DNA of 64,000 bases from Sphingobium sp. WTD-1 (GCF_030128825.1 NZ_CP119127.1:1-64000), one strand, 5' to 3'. Shown: positions 1-9,738, counted from the first letter of the stretch. The notes: generated from the letters alone by a model not told the origin. Program-made: numbers and translations.

Positions 1-762
1 ATCGGCTATATCAGCTGGGGCATGGCCACCGGCCGGATCGCACTGGCCGAATTCCTGCTGCTGCTTGGCGCCACGCTGGTCGGCACGATCATGGCGCTGA
101 TGGGGATCGGCGCGCTGCTGAGCCCGATCCATGCGCTGGCCGATACGCTGCGACCCGACAGTCCGGAGGCGCCGGTCCTGCCCGAAGTCGGCGACGTGAT
201 CCGCACCCTCTATGCAGGCGTCCACCGCGCCGCGACATCGACCCGCGCGCAGATGGACGAATTGCAGGTGGCGGCGCATGAAGATCCGCTGACCGGCATC
301 GCCAACCGGCGCGGCCTGCTGGCCCAGATCGACGAACTGCCGGTCGAGAAGCGCCAGGGCTGCATCGCGATCATCGACATCGATCATTTCAAGCAGGTCA
401 ATGACCGGCTGGGCCATGACGAGGGCGACCGGGTGCTGCGCGATTTCGCCACTCGCCTGTCCGCCCAGATCCGGCGCATCGACATGGTCGCGCGCTGGGG
501 CGGCGAGGAATTTGCCGTCTTCTTCCAGAATTGCATCGAGGATGAGGCGAGCTGGTCGCTTGCCCGCCTGGCCGAACAGGTTCGCGAGCATCCGCTGGGC
601 GATGTCGATGGCCGACCGATCACCTTTTCCGCCGGCATCTGTCGCTGGAAGGGCGAGGAGATGGACGAGGTGCTGCGCCTTGCCGACCAGGCGCTGTACG
701 AAGCCAAGGCCAATGGCCGCAACCAGCTGCGCCGTGCCCGGCCGGAGCGCACCGCCGCCTGA
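1..762 (+). CDS. Diguanylate cyclase, GGDEF domain (5' end outside window)
   Basis: The frame is open from the first base, so the gene probably begins upstream; the first visible ATG is at 22. Counting from that ATG, residues about 8-35 form a hydrophobic membrane segment, and a GGDEF domain fills roughly residues 85-240. The active-site motif reads GGEEF (residues 160-164), which is a functional variant. An RxxD inhibitory I-site (R151-D154) lies five residues before it, so product feedback by c-di-GMP is expected. The protein should make cyclic di-GMP from two GTP at the inner membrane. The N-terminal sensor part is missing, so the input signal is unknown. Confidence 0.9.
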   Translation: MGYISWGMATGRIALAEFLLLLGATLVGTIMALMGIGALLSPIHALADTLRPDSPEAPVLPEVGDVIRTLYAGVHRAATSTRAQMDELQVAAHEDPLTGIANRRGLLAQIDELPVEKRQGCIAIIDIDHFKQVNDRLGHDEGDRVLRDFATRLSAQIRRIDMVARWGGEEFAVFFQNCIEDEASWSLARLAEQVREHPLGDVDGRPITFSAGICRWKGEEMDEVLRLADQALYEAKANGRNQLRRARPERTAA

Positions 763-855
763 TTCTGACCCACGGCGGGCCGTCAAGGAACCGACCTGCC
801 CGGTCATGCGCTTACCCCTTGCGAGAGCGGTGCAACCGTATCGAAAGGGGCGTGC

Positions 856-2124
856 ATGGCCAAAATCTGGATCCAGCCCGGACAGGATGCGCTGGCGGAA
901 CGCTATCGCGCCGTCCGCGCCCTGACGCAGGCGCTGGCTGCGCCTTTGTCCGATGCCGATGCCACCGTGCAGTCGATGCCCGACGCATCGCCCGCCAAAT
1001 GGCATCTGGCCCATGTCAGCTGGTTCTTCGAAACCTTCGTCCTGCGCGATCATGTCGAGGGTTATCGCCCGTTCGACGACCGATTCGCCTATCTGTTCAA
1101 CAGCTATTATGAGGCGGAAGGGCCGCGCCATGCCCGGCCGATGCGGGGCATGCTGACCCGGCCGAGCCTGAACGAGGTGCGCGCCTATCGCGCCCATGTC
1201 GATGCCGCGCTGCTGGCCGCCATGCCGCACCTGCCGGAGGCCGCCTGCACGCTGGTGACGCTGGGCCTGCAACATGAGCAGCAGCATCAGGAATTGCTGC
1301 TGACCGACCTGCAGCATCTTTTTTCGCTCAATCCCATCGCGCCCGCCCTGTTCGACGCGCCCGGGGCGATGCCCGCGCCGGTGCCCGGACCGCTGCACTG
1401 GATCGAGGGGCGCGAGGGGCTGGTCGAGATCGGCGACGACGGCAAGGGCGGGTTCGCCTTCGATTGCGAGGGGCCGCGCCACAAGGTCTTCCTGCGCCCC
1501 CATGCCCTGGCCCACCGGCCGATCACCAATGGCGAATGGATCAGCTTCATCGAGGATGGCGGCTATCGTGCCCCGGCGCTCTGGCTGTCGGATGGCTGGG
1601 CCTGGGTCCAGGCGGAAGCGATCGAGGCGCCGCTCTACTGGCAGCGCGGCGAGAAGGGCTGGACCCGTTTCGGCCTGGACGGACGCCAGCCGGTCAATCC
1701 GGCCGCCCCGGCCTGCCATATCAGCCTCTATGAAGCAGACGCCTATGCCAGCTGGGCGGGCGCGCGCCTGCCGACCGAGGCGGAATGGGAAAGCGCCGCT
1801 CTCAACATCGCGCCGACCAGTGGCGAGCAACTGGATGGCGCCGCCTGCCCGCGCCCCCGCGCCGCCGAAGATGGCACCAGCCTGACCCAGATGTTCGGCG
1901 ATGTATGGGAATGGACCGGCAGCGCCTATCGCCCCTATCCTGGCTTTCGCACCGCCCCCGGCGCAGTCGGCGAATATAATGGCAAGTTCATGTCCGGGCA
2001 GTTCGTGCTGAAGGGCGGCAGCTGCGCCACCCCGCGCGGCCATGTCCGCGCCAGTTACCGCAATTTCTTCCACCCCCATCAACGCTGGCAGTTCACGGGA
2101 CTGCGGCTGGCCAAGGATCTGTAA
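856..2124 (+). CDS. egtB: Ergothioneine biosynthesis protein EgtB (iron-dependent sulfoxide synthase)
   Basis: This 422-residue protein has the EgtB layout: an N-terminal DinB-like helical domain and a C-terminal formylglycine-generating-enzyme-like domain. The non-haem iron ligands are visible as a histidine near residue 50 (KWHLAH) and the HxxxH pair H140/H144 within HEQQHQE. EgtB joins the sulfur donor to hercynine using oxygen; other bacterial EgtBs use gamma-glutamylcysteine or cysteine, and the sequence alone does not settle which is used here. The ATG at 856 is preceded by an AAAGGGGC ribosome-binding sequence. egtD follows after five bases, so the two are co-transcribed. No egtA, egtC or egtE is present in the window. 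Confidence 0.93.
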   Translation: MAKIWIQPGQDALAERYRAVRALTQALAAPLSDADATVQSMPDASPAKWHLAHVSWFFETFVLRDHVEGYRPFDDRFAYLFNSYYEAEGPRHARPMRGMLTRPSLNEVRAYRAHVDAALLAAMPHLPEAACTLVTLGLQHEQQHQELLLTDLQHLFSLNPIAPALFDAPGAMPAPVPGPLHWIEGREGLVEIGDDGKGGFAFDCEGPRHKVFLRPHALAHRPITNGEWISFIEDGGYRAPALWLSDGWAWVQAEAIEAPLYWQRGEKGWTRFGLDGRQPVNPAAPACHISLYEADAYASWAGARLPTEAEWESAALNIAPTSGEQLDGAACPRPRAAEDGTSLTQMFGDVWEWTGSAYRPYPGFRTAPGAVGEYNGKFMSGQFVLKGGSCATPRGHVRASYRNFFHPHQRWQFTGLRLAKDL

Positions 2125-2129
2125 GCCCC

Positions 2130-3086
2130 ATGCTGCTGACACACGACATGCCCGCCGCCCGCACCATCGACCCGGCATTCCGCCGCGACATATTGGTCGG
2201 CCTTGCCCGATCGCCCAAGGCAACCCCGCCCATCTGGTTCTATGACCGGCGCGGATCGGAATTGTTCGAGGATATTACCGACCTGCCCGAATATTATCCG
2301 ACCCGCACCGAAACCGCGCTGCTGGCCGGCCATGGCGATGATTTCGCTGCCGCCATCGGCCCCGGCCGGGCGGTGGTGGAATTCGGCGCTGGCAGTGCGC
2401 GCAAGACGCCGCACCTGCTGCGCGCGATCGCCCCGGCAGCCTATGTGCCGATCGACATCAGTGGCGATTTCCTGCGCACCAGCAGCGCCGAACTGGCGAG
2501 CGTCTTTCCCGGCCTGCCGGTGCTGCCGCTGGTCGGCGACTTCACCGGCACATTGGCCCTGCCCGATGCGATCGACGGCCTGCCCCGGCTCGGCTTCTTC
2601 CCCGGCTCCACGATCGGCAACAGCGAACCGGACACCGCCGTCGACCTGCTGCGCGCGATGCGCCGGTTGCTGGGTGACGACGCGATGCTGCTGATCGGCA
2701 TGGACCGGATCAAGGATCGCGACCGGCTGATCGCCGCCTATGACGATGAAGCCGGTGTCACCGCCGCCTTCAACCGCAACCTGCTGGTGCGGATCAACCG
2801 GGAGCTGGAGGGCGACCTGCCGGTCGAGGCCTTTGCCCATCGCGCCATCTGGAATGACGAGAAGGCGCGGATCGAGATGCATCTGGAAGCGACCGAGCCG
2901 CTGCATTTCCATGTCGCGGGCCAATATTTTCACATGAAGGCCGGCGAGACCATCCATACCGAGAGCAGCCATAAATATGGCGCGCGCGACGAACGGCTGC
3001 TGCTGCGCGCGGGTGGATGGGAGCCCATGGCCGAGTGGATGGACCCGGACAGGCTGTTCGCGCTGGTGCTGGCAAAGGCTGGATAG
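2130..3086 (+). CDS. egtD: L-histidine N(alpha)-methyltransferase EgtD
   Basis: A 318-residue SAM-dependent methyltransferase of the EgtD family (usual length about 320). It trimethylates histidine to hercynine, the substrate for the EgtB step. The SAM-binding loop is seen as FGAGSARKT near residues 89-97, followed by an acidic strand (VPIDIS) and the FFPGSTIGN segment typical of the family. The start at 2130 sits five bases after the egtB stop; an in-frame ATG at 2148 is possible. The egtB-egtD pair makes a compact hercynine and sulfoxide module for the thiol antioxidant ergothioneine. Confidence 0.93.
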   Translation: MLLTHDMPAARTIDPAFRRDILVGLARSPKATPPIWFYDRRGSELFEDITDLPEYYPTRTETALLAGHGDDFAAAIGPGRAVVEFGAGSARKTPHLLRAIAPAAYVPIDISGDFLRTSSAELASVFPGLPVLPLVGDFTGTLALPDAIDGLPRLGFFPGSTIGNSEPDTAVDLLRAMRRLLGDDAMLLIGMDRIKDRDRLIAAYDDEAGVTAAFNRNLLVRINRELEGDLPVEAFAHRAIWNDEKARIEMHLEATEPLHFHVAGQYFHMKAGETIHTESSHKYGARDERLLLRAGGWEPMAEWMDPDRLFALVLAKAG

Positions 3087-3451
3087 AATCTGCCGGGGAA
3101 TTTCGCCCCGGATATGACGCGACATTCGAAGTTCACAGTGTCGGGGGGGGGGCCGATTCCGGCCAAAGGTGCCGGCTATGCGCCTGCCACGCGCCGATAA
3201 GGCGACAGTGAAGCGACATTGGGCGGGTGTGTGGGATCGAAATGGGCGCAGTTTCGATCGCCCAGTATAGATAAGAGAAAGGCCGAGTAAGAAGGCTTGG
3301 CCATGGCCGCTGGTTCCGACCAGAATAGGACATTCCCCCCCATCCCTGCCATGCGAATCTCGGTTGACCGGTTTTCCTCGGGGTTATTGCCATCTTGTTC
3401 TGTTGCGTCTGCCCATGGCTAATCAACGCGGACCATAGGCATGAGGGCAGG
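3087..3451. other. Intergenic region with a perfect hairpin and a G10 tract
   Basis: About 365 bases between egtD and the SemiSWEET gene with no convincing coding frame. It contains a run of ten G (3143-3152) and a perfect 8-bp hairpin, GATCGAAA (3235-3242) with TTTCGATC (3252-3259). No T-run follows the hairpin, so it is not a clear intrinsic terminator. Nothing else was recognised. Confidence 0.4.
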
Positions 3452-3721
3452 ATGGCGCGGCATCTCGACGAGCGGACGTTGCGGGTGGTCGGCTGGATCG
3501 CGACCGTCACCGCCATCCTCATGTATGGTTCCTATCTGGACCAGATCCGGATCAACCTAGCCGGGGACAAGGGATCGGTGATCCAACCCCTGGCGACCGT
3601 GCTCAATACCTGTCTGTGGGCCGCCTATGGCTGGCTGCACAAGGACAAGGACTGGCCGATCATCGTCGCCAATGTGCCCGGCATCATCCTGGGTGCGACC
3701 TGCCTCTACACCGCGCTTTAG
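3452..3721 (+). CDS. SemiSWEET / MtN3-like small membrane transporter
   Basis: An 89-residue protein with three predicted membrane helices, the single triple-helix bundle (PQ-loop) of bacterial SemiSWEETs, which work as dimers for sugar diffusion. Family features include a helix ending YGSYLDQIR, the LNTCLWAAYGW helix and the WPIIVANVPGIILG helix with its conserved Asn-Val-Pro. The frame is open further upstream to 3395, but the ATG at 3452 has an AGGG-type ribosome-binding sequence and gives the normal family length. It stands alone between egtD and the reductase gene. The substrate cannot be read from the sequence. Confidence 0.8.
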   Translation: MARHLDERTLRVVGWIATVTAILMYGSYLDQIRINLAGDKGSVIQPLATVLNTCLWAAYGWLHKDKDWPIIVANVPGIILGATCLYTAL

Positions 3722-3801
3722 GGCGGATCTTGGCTCAGCCTGCTTGAAACTAAGTCGCAATTGCATTCGTGTTGCAGATGCGTAATAGGCTGGGCTTTCG
3801 G

Positions 3802-6360
3802 ATGACAGCCCACGGAGCCCAGGTGACCAAGCGCATATTGTTCCAGATCCACTGGTTCCTGGGGATCACCGCCGGCCTGGTGCTGGCGCTGATGGGCGTG
3901 ACCGGCGCGACCATGAGCTTCGAGGACGAGATCAGCGAGGCGCTGTCGCCGCGCCTCTATGCGCCCGGCGTGCCTTCCAAACCCGACCTGTCGCCCGACC
4001 AGTTGATCGCCAGGGTGCAGGCCGACCATCCGGGCTATTATATCGCGCGGCTGGACTGGGAAATGGCGCGTGACCGGTCGCACAGCGTGCGCCTGTCGTC
4101 GAGCGAAGGGCGCGGCCGTAAGCAGGGGCAGGTCGATCGGGCCACCGGCGCCTGGCTGGGCGCACCGGCGGGCGAAGGCTTTTTCCATCTGATGGACGAC
4201 CTGCATCGCTGGCTGGCGCTGCCCGGTGGCGGCAACGGCATCGGCCGGCAGATCACCGCGTTCAGCGCGATTGCGCTGATCTTCTTCGCTTTGTCCGGCC
4301 TCTATCTGCGCTGGCCGCGGCAGGCGCTGGACTGGCGTGCCTGGCTGGTGCTGGACCTGCGCAAGACCGGGCGCAACCTGTGGCGCGCGCTGCATGTCGT
4401 GATCGGCACCTGGGTGCTGCTCTTCTATCTGCTGAGCGCGCTCACCGGCCTGTGGTGGAGCTATGACTGGTATCGGCAGGGGGTGATATACAGCCTGACC
4501 GGCAAGGCGCCGAGCGAGGAAGGGCGACGGCCGGAGAAGCGCGACGGGATCGCGCCGCGGCCATCGATCGACCCGGCCTGGACCGCCTTCCGCCGCGCCA
4601 CCGGCAATGCCTATATCTGGGTGCGCATCACCCAGCCGGCGCCGTCGCAGCCGATCAAGACCATCAGCTTCGACGCCCGGCCCGAAGGCGCGCGCCATCT
4701 GCGCCAGACCGACAAATATAGCTATGATCCGGCCAGCTATGCGCTGGAGAAGCGCGACCTCTATGATCGCCGGCCGCTGGGCGTGGTCATCACCCAGAGT
4801 GTCTATGAACTGCACCGCGGCGCCTTTTTCGGGCTGCCCGGCCGCATCATCATGATGCTGACCAGCCTCACCATGCCGCTGTTCACGGTGACCGGCTTCC
4901 TGCTCTATCTCTCGCGCCGCAAGCGCAAGCAGGCGGCGCGGGCGCTGGCCGGCGATGTCGCGGCGGTTGCGGGCGGCAACATGGGGGGCGGCGACCTGCT
5001 GATCGCCTATGCCAGCCAGACCGGGACGGCCGAGATTCGCGCGCGCAACGCGGCGCAGGCGCTGGCCCATGGCGGGGTGCGGGCACAGGTGGTGCCGGTC
5101 GGCCGGCTGACTCGCGACATGCTGGCGGGGGCGCAACGCATCCTGTTCGTCGTTTCGACCTATGGCGAGGGCGAGCCGCCGGACATGGCGCGCGGCTTTG
5201 CCAACCGGTTGCTGCGTGGCGGGGCGATCGATCTTGGCCATCTCCATTATGGCGTGCTGGCGATCGGCGACCGGGAATATCCCGATTTCTGCGCCTTCGG
5301 CATCGCGGTCGACGGCTGGATGGCGGGGGTGGGCGCGCAGCCGCTCTTCCCGCTGATCGCCATGGGGCATGACGATGAGGCGGCGGAGCGGGCCTGGCAT
5401 GATGCGCTGCATGATCTGGGCGCGGGCGAGGGCGATCGGGGCCAGATGGTGATCCCGTTCATGCCGTGGCGGCTGGTGGCGCGCCATGCGCTCAATCCCG
5501 ACAGTCCGGCGCTCACCGCCTATCATCTGCAGTTCGAGCCGGTGGGTACGGACGTGCCCGAATGGCAGGCAGGCGATATCGTGGAACTGCACCCCTGCAA
5601 CGCGCCCGAGGCGGTCGAGGCGCTGCTGGCCAGCCAGGCGCCCGAGGGTGACCTGATCGCGGTGCCGGCGGCGTTGCGGGCGGAACTGGCACGCGCGATG
5701 CTGCCCGACGCCGGAACCCCGCTCACCATGGCAGAAGCGCGGGCGCTGCGCCCGCTGCCGGCGCGCGAATATTCGGCGGCGTCAATCATGGCCGATGGCG
5801 TGCTGGACCTGGTCGTGCGGCAGGTGCGCGATGGGGACGGGCGGCTGGGCATCGGCTCCGGCTGGCTGACCGCGCATATGGCGCCGGGCGAGACGACGAT
5901 GATGCGGGTGCGGCCCAATCCGGGCTTCCGCACCGATCCGGCGGCGCGCGGCGCGATGATCCTGATCGGCAATGGCACCGGCATTGCCGGGCTGCGTGCC
6001 CATCTGCGCGCCGCGGCCCATGACGGGGTGGGCGGCCACTGGCTGCTGTTCGGCGAGCGCAGCCAGGCGCATGAGCGCTATTTCGATGCGGAACTGTCGG
6101 CCTGGCTGGCGGACGGCACGCTGGCACGGCTGGACCGCAGCTTCTCACGCGATGCGGATTGCGGCCGCTATGTCCAGCATCTGCTGGCGGACGCCGGCGC
6201 GGAACTGCGCGAACGGATCGGCCAGGGCGCGACCATCCTGGTCTGCGGCAGCCTGGAAGGCATGGCGCAGAGCGTCCATGAGGCGCTCATCGCGATCCTG
6301 GGCGAGGCGACGCTCAACGACCTGGCCGAGGCCGGGCGCTACAAGCGCGACGTTTATTAG
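3802..6360 (+). CDS. PepSY membrane protein fused to flavodoxin and FAD/NAD reductase domains
   Basis: A roughly 850-residue fusion. The N-terminal half is a PepSY-associated four-helix membrane region (first helix FLGITAGLVLALMGVTGA, then three more up to about residue 380) with a periplasmic PepSY segment. After a basic linker comes a flavodoxin domain (LIAYASQTGTAE, near residue 400) and then a ferredoxin-reductase-like FAD/NAD(P) module (IGNGTGIAGLRAHL for the nucleotide). The layout resembles sulfite-reductase flavoprotein modules fused to an inner-membrane electron carrier. Such proteins are thought to pass NADPH electrons across the membrane, for example to reduce ferric-siderophore iron; that role is inferred. 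In-frame starts also exist at 3769 (GTG) and 3778; 3802 gives the usual short N-terminus. Confidence 0.85.
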   Translation: MTAHGAQVTKRILFQIHWFLGITAGLVLALMGVTGATMSFEDEISEALSPRLYAPGVPSKPDLSPDQLIARVQADHPGYYIARLDWEMARDRSHSVRLSSSEGRGRKQGQVDRATGAWLGAPAGEGFFHLMDDLHRWLALPGGGNGIGRQITAFSAIALIFFALSGLYLRWPRQALDWRAWLVLDLRKTGRNLWRALHVVIGTWVLLFYLLSALTGLWWSYDWYRQGVIYSLTGKAPSEEGRRPEKRDGIAPRPSIDPAWTAFRRATGNAYIWVRITQPAPSQPIKTISFDARPEGARHLRQTDKYSYDPASYALEKRDLYDRRPLGVVITQSVYELHRGAFFGLPGRIIMMLTSLTMPLFTVTGFLLYLSRRKRKQAARALAGDVAAVAGGNMGGGDLLIAYASQTGTAEIRARNAAQALAHGGVRAQVVPVGRLTRDMLAGAQRILFVVSTYGEGEPPDMARGFANRLLRGGAIDLGHLHYGVLAIGDREYPDFCAFGIAVDGWMAGVGAQPLFPLIAMGHDDEAAERAWHDALHDLGAGEGDRGQMVIPFMPWRLVARHALNPDSPALTAYHLQFEPVGTDVPEWQAGDIVELHPCNAPEAVEALLASQAPEGDLIAVPAALRAELARAMLPDAGTPLTMAEARALRPLPAREYSAASIMADGVLDLVVRQVRDGDGRLGIGSGWLTAHMAPGETTMMRVRPNPGFRTDPAARGAMILIGNGTGIAGLRAHLRAAAHDGVGGHWLLFGERSQAHERYFDAELSAWLADGTLARLDRSFSRDADCGRYVQHLLADAGAELRERIGQGATILVCGSLEGMAQSVHEALIAILGEATLNDLAEAGRYKRDVY

Positions 6361-6502
6361 ATCGGCGTCGATAGATCCGGATGGTCTGAAGGCGCCCAGT
6401 TGCGAACGTTTCCAACTCCTCCCCAAGCAAGCTTGGGAAGGATTGTCGGACAGTCCGCCCTCTACCCAAATCCGTCATACCAGCGGAATGACGCCGCCCC
6501 GC

Positions 6503-7222
6503 CTATTCCGTCGCGAGCAGCAGGTCGCGCAGGTCGTGCAGGCTGGGCAGGACGGCGCTCGCCGCCAGCACCAGTTCCTCGGTCGGCGGCAGGAGGTCGG
6601 GAACCATCACGGTCGCCATGCCCGCCGCCACCCCGGCGCGGACGCCGGCATGGCTGTCCTCCACCGCGACGCAATCGGCCGGATCGACGCCCAGTCGCTC
6701 GGCGGCCAGCAGATAGGGCTGCGGGTCGGGCTTGGGGCGGTCGACGTCATTGCGGGTGACGACGGTCTGGAAATATTGGAGCAGCCCGGCCTTCTCCAGC
6801 CGCTGCTGGGCATAGGGGGCCATGGTCGAGGTCGCGATCGCCATCGGGATGCCGGCGCTGGCCAGATGATCCAATATCACCTCCGCGCCCGGCCGCAGCG
6901 GAATGCCGGCCTCCAGCGCGGCGACGAACAGCGCGTCGCTGTCGGCATAGAATTGATCGACCGGAAAGTCCGGCCCCATGCGGTCAGCCAGCATCCGCAG
7001 ATTTTCGTCGCGATGGATGCCGACCATCGACAGCAGCATCTCGTCCGACATCGGCCAGCCCATCGCCGCGCCGGTGCGGGCGAAGGCGTCGCGATGCGCG
7101 GCCTCCGTATCCAGCAGCGTGCCGTCCATGTCGAAGATGACGGCGCGGATCGGGTCGGGCAGCGCAGCGGCGGCTTGCGGCGGCGCGTCGGAAAGGGATG
7201 CGGTGCTTGCCATGCCCGTCAT
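6503..7222 (-). CDS. HAD-superfamily phosphatase (beta-phosphoglucomutase/GPH-like)
   Basis: A 239-residue haloacid-dehalogenase hydrolase. Motif I is FDMDGTLLDTE, motif II is the ATST segment, motif III the Lys in DRPKPDPQPY, and motif IV is VAVEDSHAG. A helical cap lies between motifs I and II (subfamily IA). Members dephosphorylate small sugar phosphates or related metabolites; the substrate is not predictable. The start could be the ATG at 7222 or the one at 7213. The longer upstream frame overlaps the DUF1176 gene and is not credible. A short gap separates it from the DUF1176 gene, which is transcribed in the same direction. Confidence 0.88.
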   Translation of the reverse strand: MTGMASTASLSDAPPQAAAALPDPIRAVIFDMDGTLLDTEAAHRDAFARTGAAMGWPMSDEMLLSMVGIHRDENLRMLADRMGPDFPVDQFYADSDALFVAALEAGIPLRPGAEVILDHLASAGIPMAIATSTMAPYAQQRLEKAGLLQYFQTVVTRNDVDRPKPDPQPYLLAAERLGVDPADCVAVEDSHAGVRAGVAAGMATVMVPDLLPPTEELVLAASAVLPSLHDLRDLLLATE

Positions 7223-7296
7223 ATGGTGTGTGCGCTGCAATATTGCCATTGCAAAGCGCGCCATCGGGGCTGCAATTTTCCTATTGCAGCTGCGTC

Positions 7297-8367
7297 CTAT
7301 TCGACGACCTGCGCGGTCCAGACGGGGATCCAGCGCCAGGCGCCACGGCATTCCCCCATGCTGGTCGCTTCGGTCAGGCGGAAGCGGCTGCCATCCCAGA
7401 CATAGGTCTGGCTGGTGCCGCAATCGCCGATGCCGCGCCCCTTGGCAAAGCTTTGCAACAGCGACTTTTCGGGCGCCCAGCCGGCATTGACCAGGGTGGG
7501 ATGGCCGATCTCCTCCGTGCCCCAGCCGGGTGCATAGTCGAACGGCGCGAAGCGGAAGCTGCGGCGGCCCGGAATGCCGCTGGCGATCACCGGCACGGTA
7601 GTAAAATTATAGGCGCCAGAGCCGCAGGGAACCAGGATCAGCGTGTCATTCTTCGACAGGCGATGCAGTTCGGACTGGCCATTGGCCATCTCGTCGGTGC
7701 AGCCGGTGAACTTGCCGAGCGCGGTCCGCTCCTCGCGCCACAGCGCGGCCGGGGCATCGCCCGCCGCGATGATCGCGCGATGGATCGCCGGCGTCGGCGG
7801 CGCGACGCGCACGGCGAGCGGACCGAGCGGCCCGGTCGCGACCAGCGCGGTGGTGGTGCCGGCCCGGCCCTGGCGCGCATCCATGTAGCGGATCGCCGCG
7901 CCCGCGCCAGCGAGCGAGGGACGACCGAGCGACCGGTTGCCGGTGCGCACTTCCATCGTGCTGCCGCGCGCCATCGCGATCGCCAGCGCCGACGCCTGCG
8001 GCCCGCGCAGGGTGGCATCGCCATCGCGCGCGGTCACGGTCGCGACCTTGCGGCCATCGACCAGGAAGCTGACGTCGGAAGAACCCTTGGCATCGCGGCT
8101 GACCCAGACTTCGGCCGCAGCATCGGGGCCGGCCGAACGGGCGACGCCGACCATCACCGGATTGTCGGGCCAGTCGCCACCGTCCGGCAGCAGCGACACC
8201 GCCTCGCATCGGTTGCGATTGTCGCAACCGATGGTCCAGTCCTTGTAGGTTTCAAGCGTACCGGGTTTGGGCGCGGGCGCATTTGCCTGCGCCGTTGCCG
8301 TGCCGATGGTGCCGATGGCCGCTAGTGCGGCTACGAAAAATCTGAATTCCCCCATAGCGTTAACCAT
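7297..8367 (-). CDS. DUF1176 domain periplasmic protein
   Basis: About 356 residues with a signal peptide (FFVAALAAIGTIGTATAQA) followed by a DUF1176 domain, a family of unknown function frequent in proteobacteria. Typical features seen are the early YKDWTIGCDNRNRCEA segment, with its conserved Trp and paired Cys, and the C-terminal Cys pair around DCGTSQTYVW and GECRGAW. Start choice is uncertain: ATG at 8367 or 8355, with an in-frame TTG at 8382. It should be exported to the periplasm. No neighbour suggests its role. Confidence 0.8.
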   Translation of the reverse strand: MVNAMGEFRFFVAALAAIGTIGTATAQANAPAPKPGTLETYKDWTIGCDNRNRCEAVSLLPDGGDWPDNPVMVGVARSAGPDAAAEVWVSRDAKGSSDVSFLVDGRKVATVTARDGDATLRGPQASALAIAMARGSTMEVRTGNRSLGRPSLAGAGAAIRYMDARQGRAGTTTALVATGPLGPLAVRVAPPTPAIHRAIIAAGDAPAALWREERTALGKFTGCTDEMANGQSELHRLSKNDTLILVPCGSGAYNFTTVPVIASGIPGRRSFRFAPFDYAPGWGTEEIGHPTLVNAGWAPEKSLLQSFAKGRGIGDCGTSQTYVWDGSRFRLTEATSMGECRGAWRWIPVWTAQVVE

Positions 8368-8424
8368 AACCGATTTGCGCAACGAGGGGTAGAGGCTTCC
8401 GTTACCCGTTCAGAATGATCCAGA

Positions 8425-9738
8425 TCAAAGGCTGAGCATCAACCCGGCCAGTGCGGCGCTCATCAGGTTGGCAAGGCTGCCCGCGACCAGCGCCTTCAAA
8501 CCGAGCTTGGCGATCATCGGCCGCTGATTGGGGGCGAGGTTACCGGTCACCGCCATCTGGATCGCGATCGAGCTGAAATTGGCGAAACCACATAGGGCAA
8601 AGGTGATGATCGCGATGGTCGAGGGCGACAGGGCGCCCTGCACCTGGCCAAGGTTGATATAGGCAACGAATTCGTTGAGCACGACCTTGGTGCCGAACAG
8701 GCCGCCAGCCACCTGCGCCTCGTTCCAGGGGATGTTGAGCAGATACATGACCGGCGAGAAGACATAGCCGAGCAACTGCTGGAAGCTGAGTTCGGGATAG
8801 CCGAAGATGCCGCCGATGCCGCCAAGGATGCCGTTGGCGAGCGCCACCAGCGCGACGAAGGCCAGCACCATGGCGCCGACGGCGACGGCCAGCTTGACGC
8901 CGGTCTGGGCGCCCTGTGCCGCCGCCATGATGATGTTGGCGGGCTTTTCCTCGTCATGGGTCGCGACGGGCATGGGTTCGCCCGGCGTGGTTTCCGCGTT
9001 CAGCACCGCCGCGACCGCAGCCGCACGGCGCGTTTCGGGCAGGTGGATATCATCCTCCAGCGGCAGTTCCGGTTCGCATTCCGGCTCGTCGGGCATCATG
9101 ATCTTGGCCATCAGCAGGCCGCCGGGCGCCGCCATGAAGCTGGCCGCGAGCAGATAGTCGATCTTGATCCCCATCGAGGCATAGGCCGCCAGGATGGTGC
9201 CGGCGACGCCCGCCATGCCGCTGGTCATCACCGCGAACAGCTGCGGCCCGTTGAGGCCGGCGAGATAGGGACGGATCACCAGCGGGCTTTCGCTCTGGCC
9301 GACGAAGATGTTGGCGGCAGCGCACAGGCTTTCCACCTTCGACACGCCCGTCACCTTCTCGATCGCGCCGCCGACCCAGCGGACGATGAACTGCATGATG
9401 CCCAGATAATAGAGGATCGACACCAGGCTGGCGAAGAAGATGATCACCGGCAGCGCGGCGATGGCGAAGCTGGCGCCGCCGATTTCCGGCTTGGCCAGCG
9501 GGCCGAAGATGAAGTTGGTCCCCGCCTGCGCATAGCCCAGCAGATTGGCGACGCCGTGCGACATGCCCGCGATGATGGCGCGTCCGGCCGGCACATAGAG
9601 CACCAGCAGCGCGATCCCCGCCTGCAGCAGGAAGGCCGCGCCCACCACGCGCAGCCGGATCGCGCGGCGGTTGGAAGAGAGGGCAAAGGCAATGGCAAGA
9701 ATCAGCAATATGCCGGCGAGGCCGATAAGAAGATGCAT
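8425..9738 (-). CDS. nupC: Concentrative nucleoside transporter (NupC/CNT family)
   Basis: A 437-residue multi-helix membrane protein of the CNT family, which imports nucleosides with H+ or Na+. Family landmarks include the QAGTNFIFG segment, the GQSESPLVIRPYL loop, the MTSGMAGVAGTILAAYA helix and, near the end, the NEFVAYINLGQ and ALCGFANFSSIAIQ segments that line the substrate site. A hydrophilic insertion of roughly 60 residues lies around residues 215-275. It is transcribed alone, diverging from the MFS gene. The symbol follows family membership; the substrate range is not proven. Confidence 0.9.
   Translation of the reverse strand: MHLLIGLAGILLILAIAFALSSNRRAIRLRVVGAAFLLQAGIALLVLYVPAGRAIIAGMSHGVANLLGYAQAGTNFIFGPLAKPEIGGASFAIAALPVIIFFASLVSILYYLGIMQFIVRWVGGAIEKVTGVSKVESLCAAANIFVGQSESPLVIRPYLAGLNGPQLFAVMTSGMAGVAGTILAAYASMGIKIDYLLAASFMAAPGGLLMAKIMMPDEPECEPELPLEDDIHLPETRRAAAVAAVLNAETTPGEPMPVATHDEEKPANIIMAAAQGAQTGVKLAVAVGAMVLAFVALVALANGILGGIGGIFGYPELSFQQLLGYVFSPVMYLLNIPWNEAQVAGGLFGTKVVLNEFVAYINLGQVQGALSPSTIAIITFALCGFANFSSIAIQMAVTGNLAPNQRPMIAKLGLKALVAGSLANLMSAALAGLMLSL

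Noticed and set aside
3143..3152. G10 tract as a phase-variation switch
   Set aside because: It lies between genes, well upstream of the next start and in no supported reading frame or promoter spacer.
3718..5592. Long minus-strand frame opposite the PepSY fusion
   Set aside because: Its low-complexity Arg/His/Gln composition is typical of antisense frames, and the plus-strand protein is well supported.
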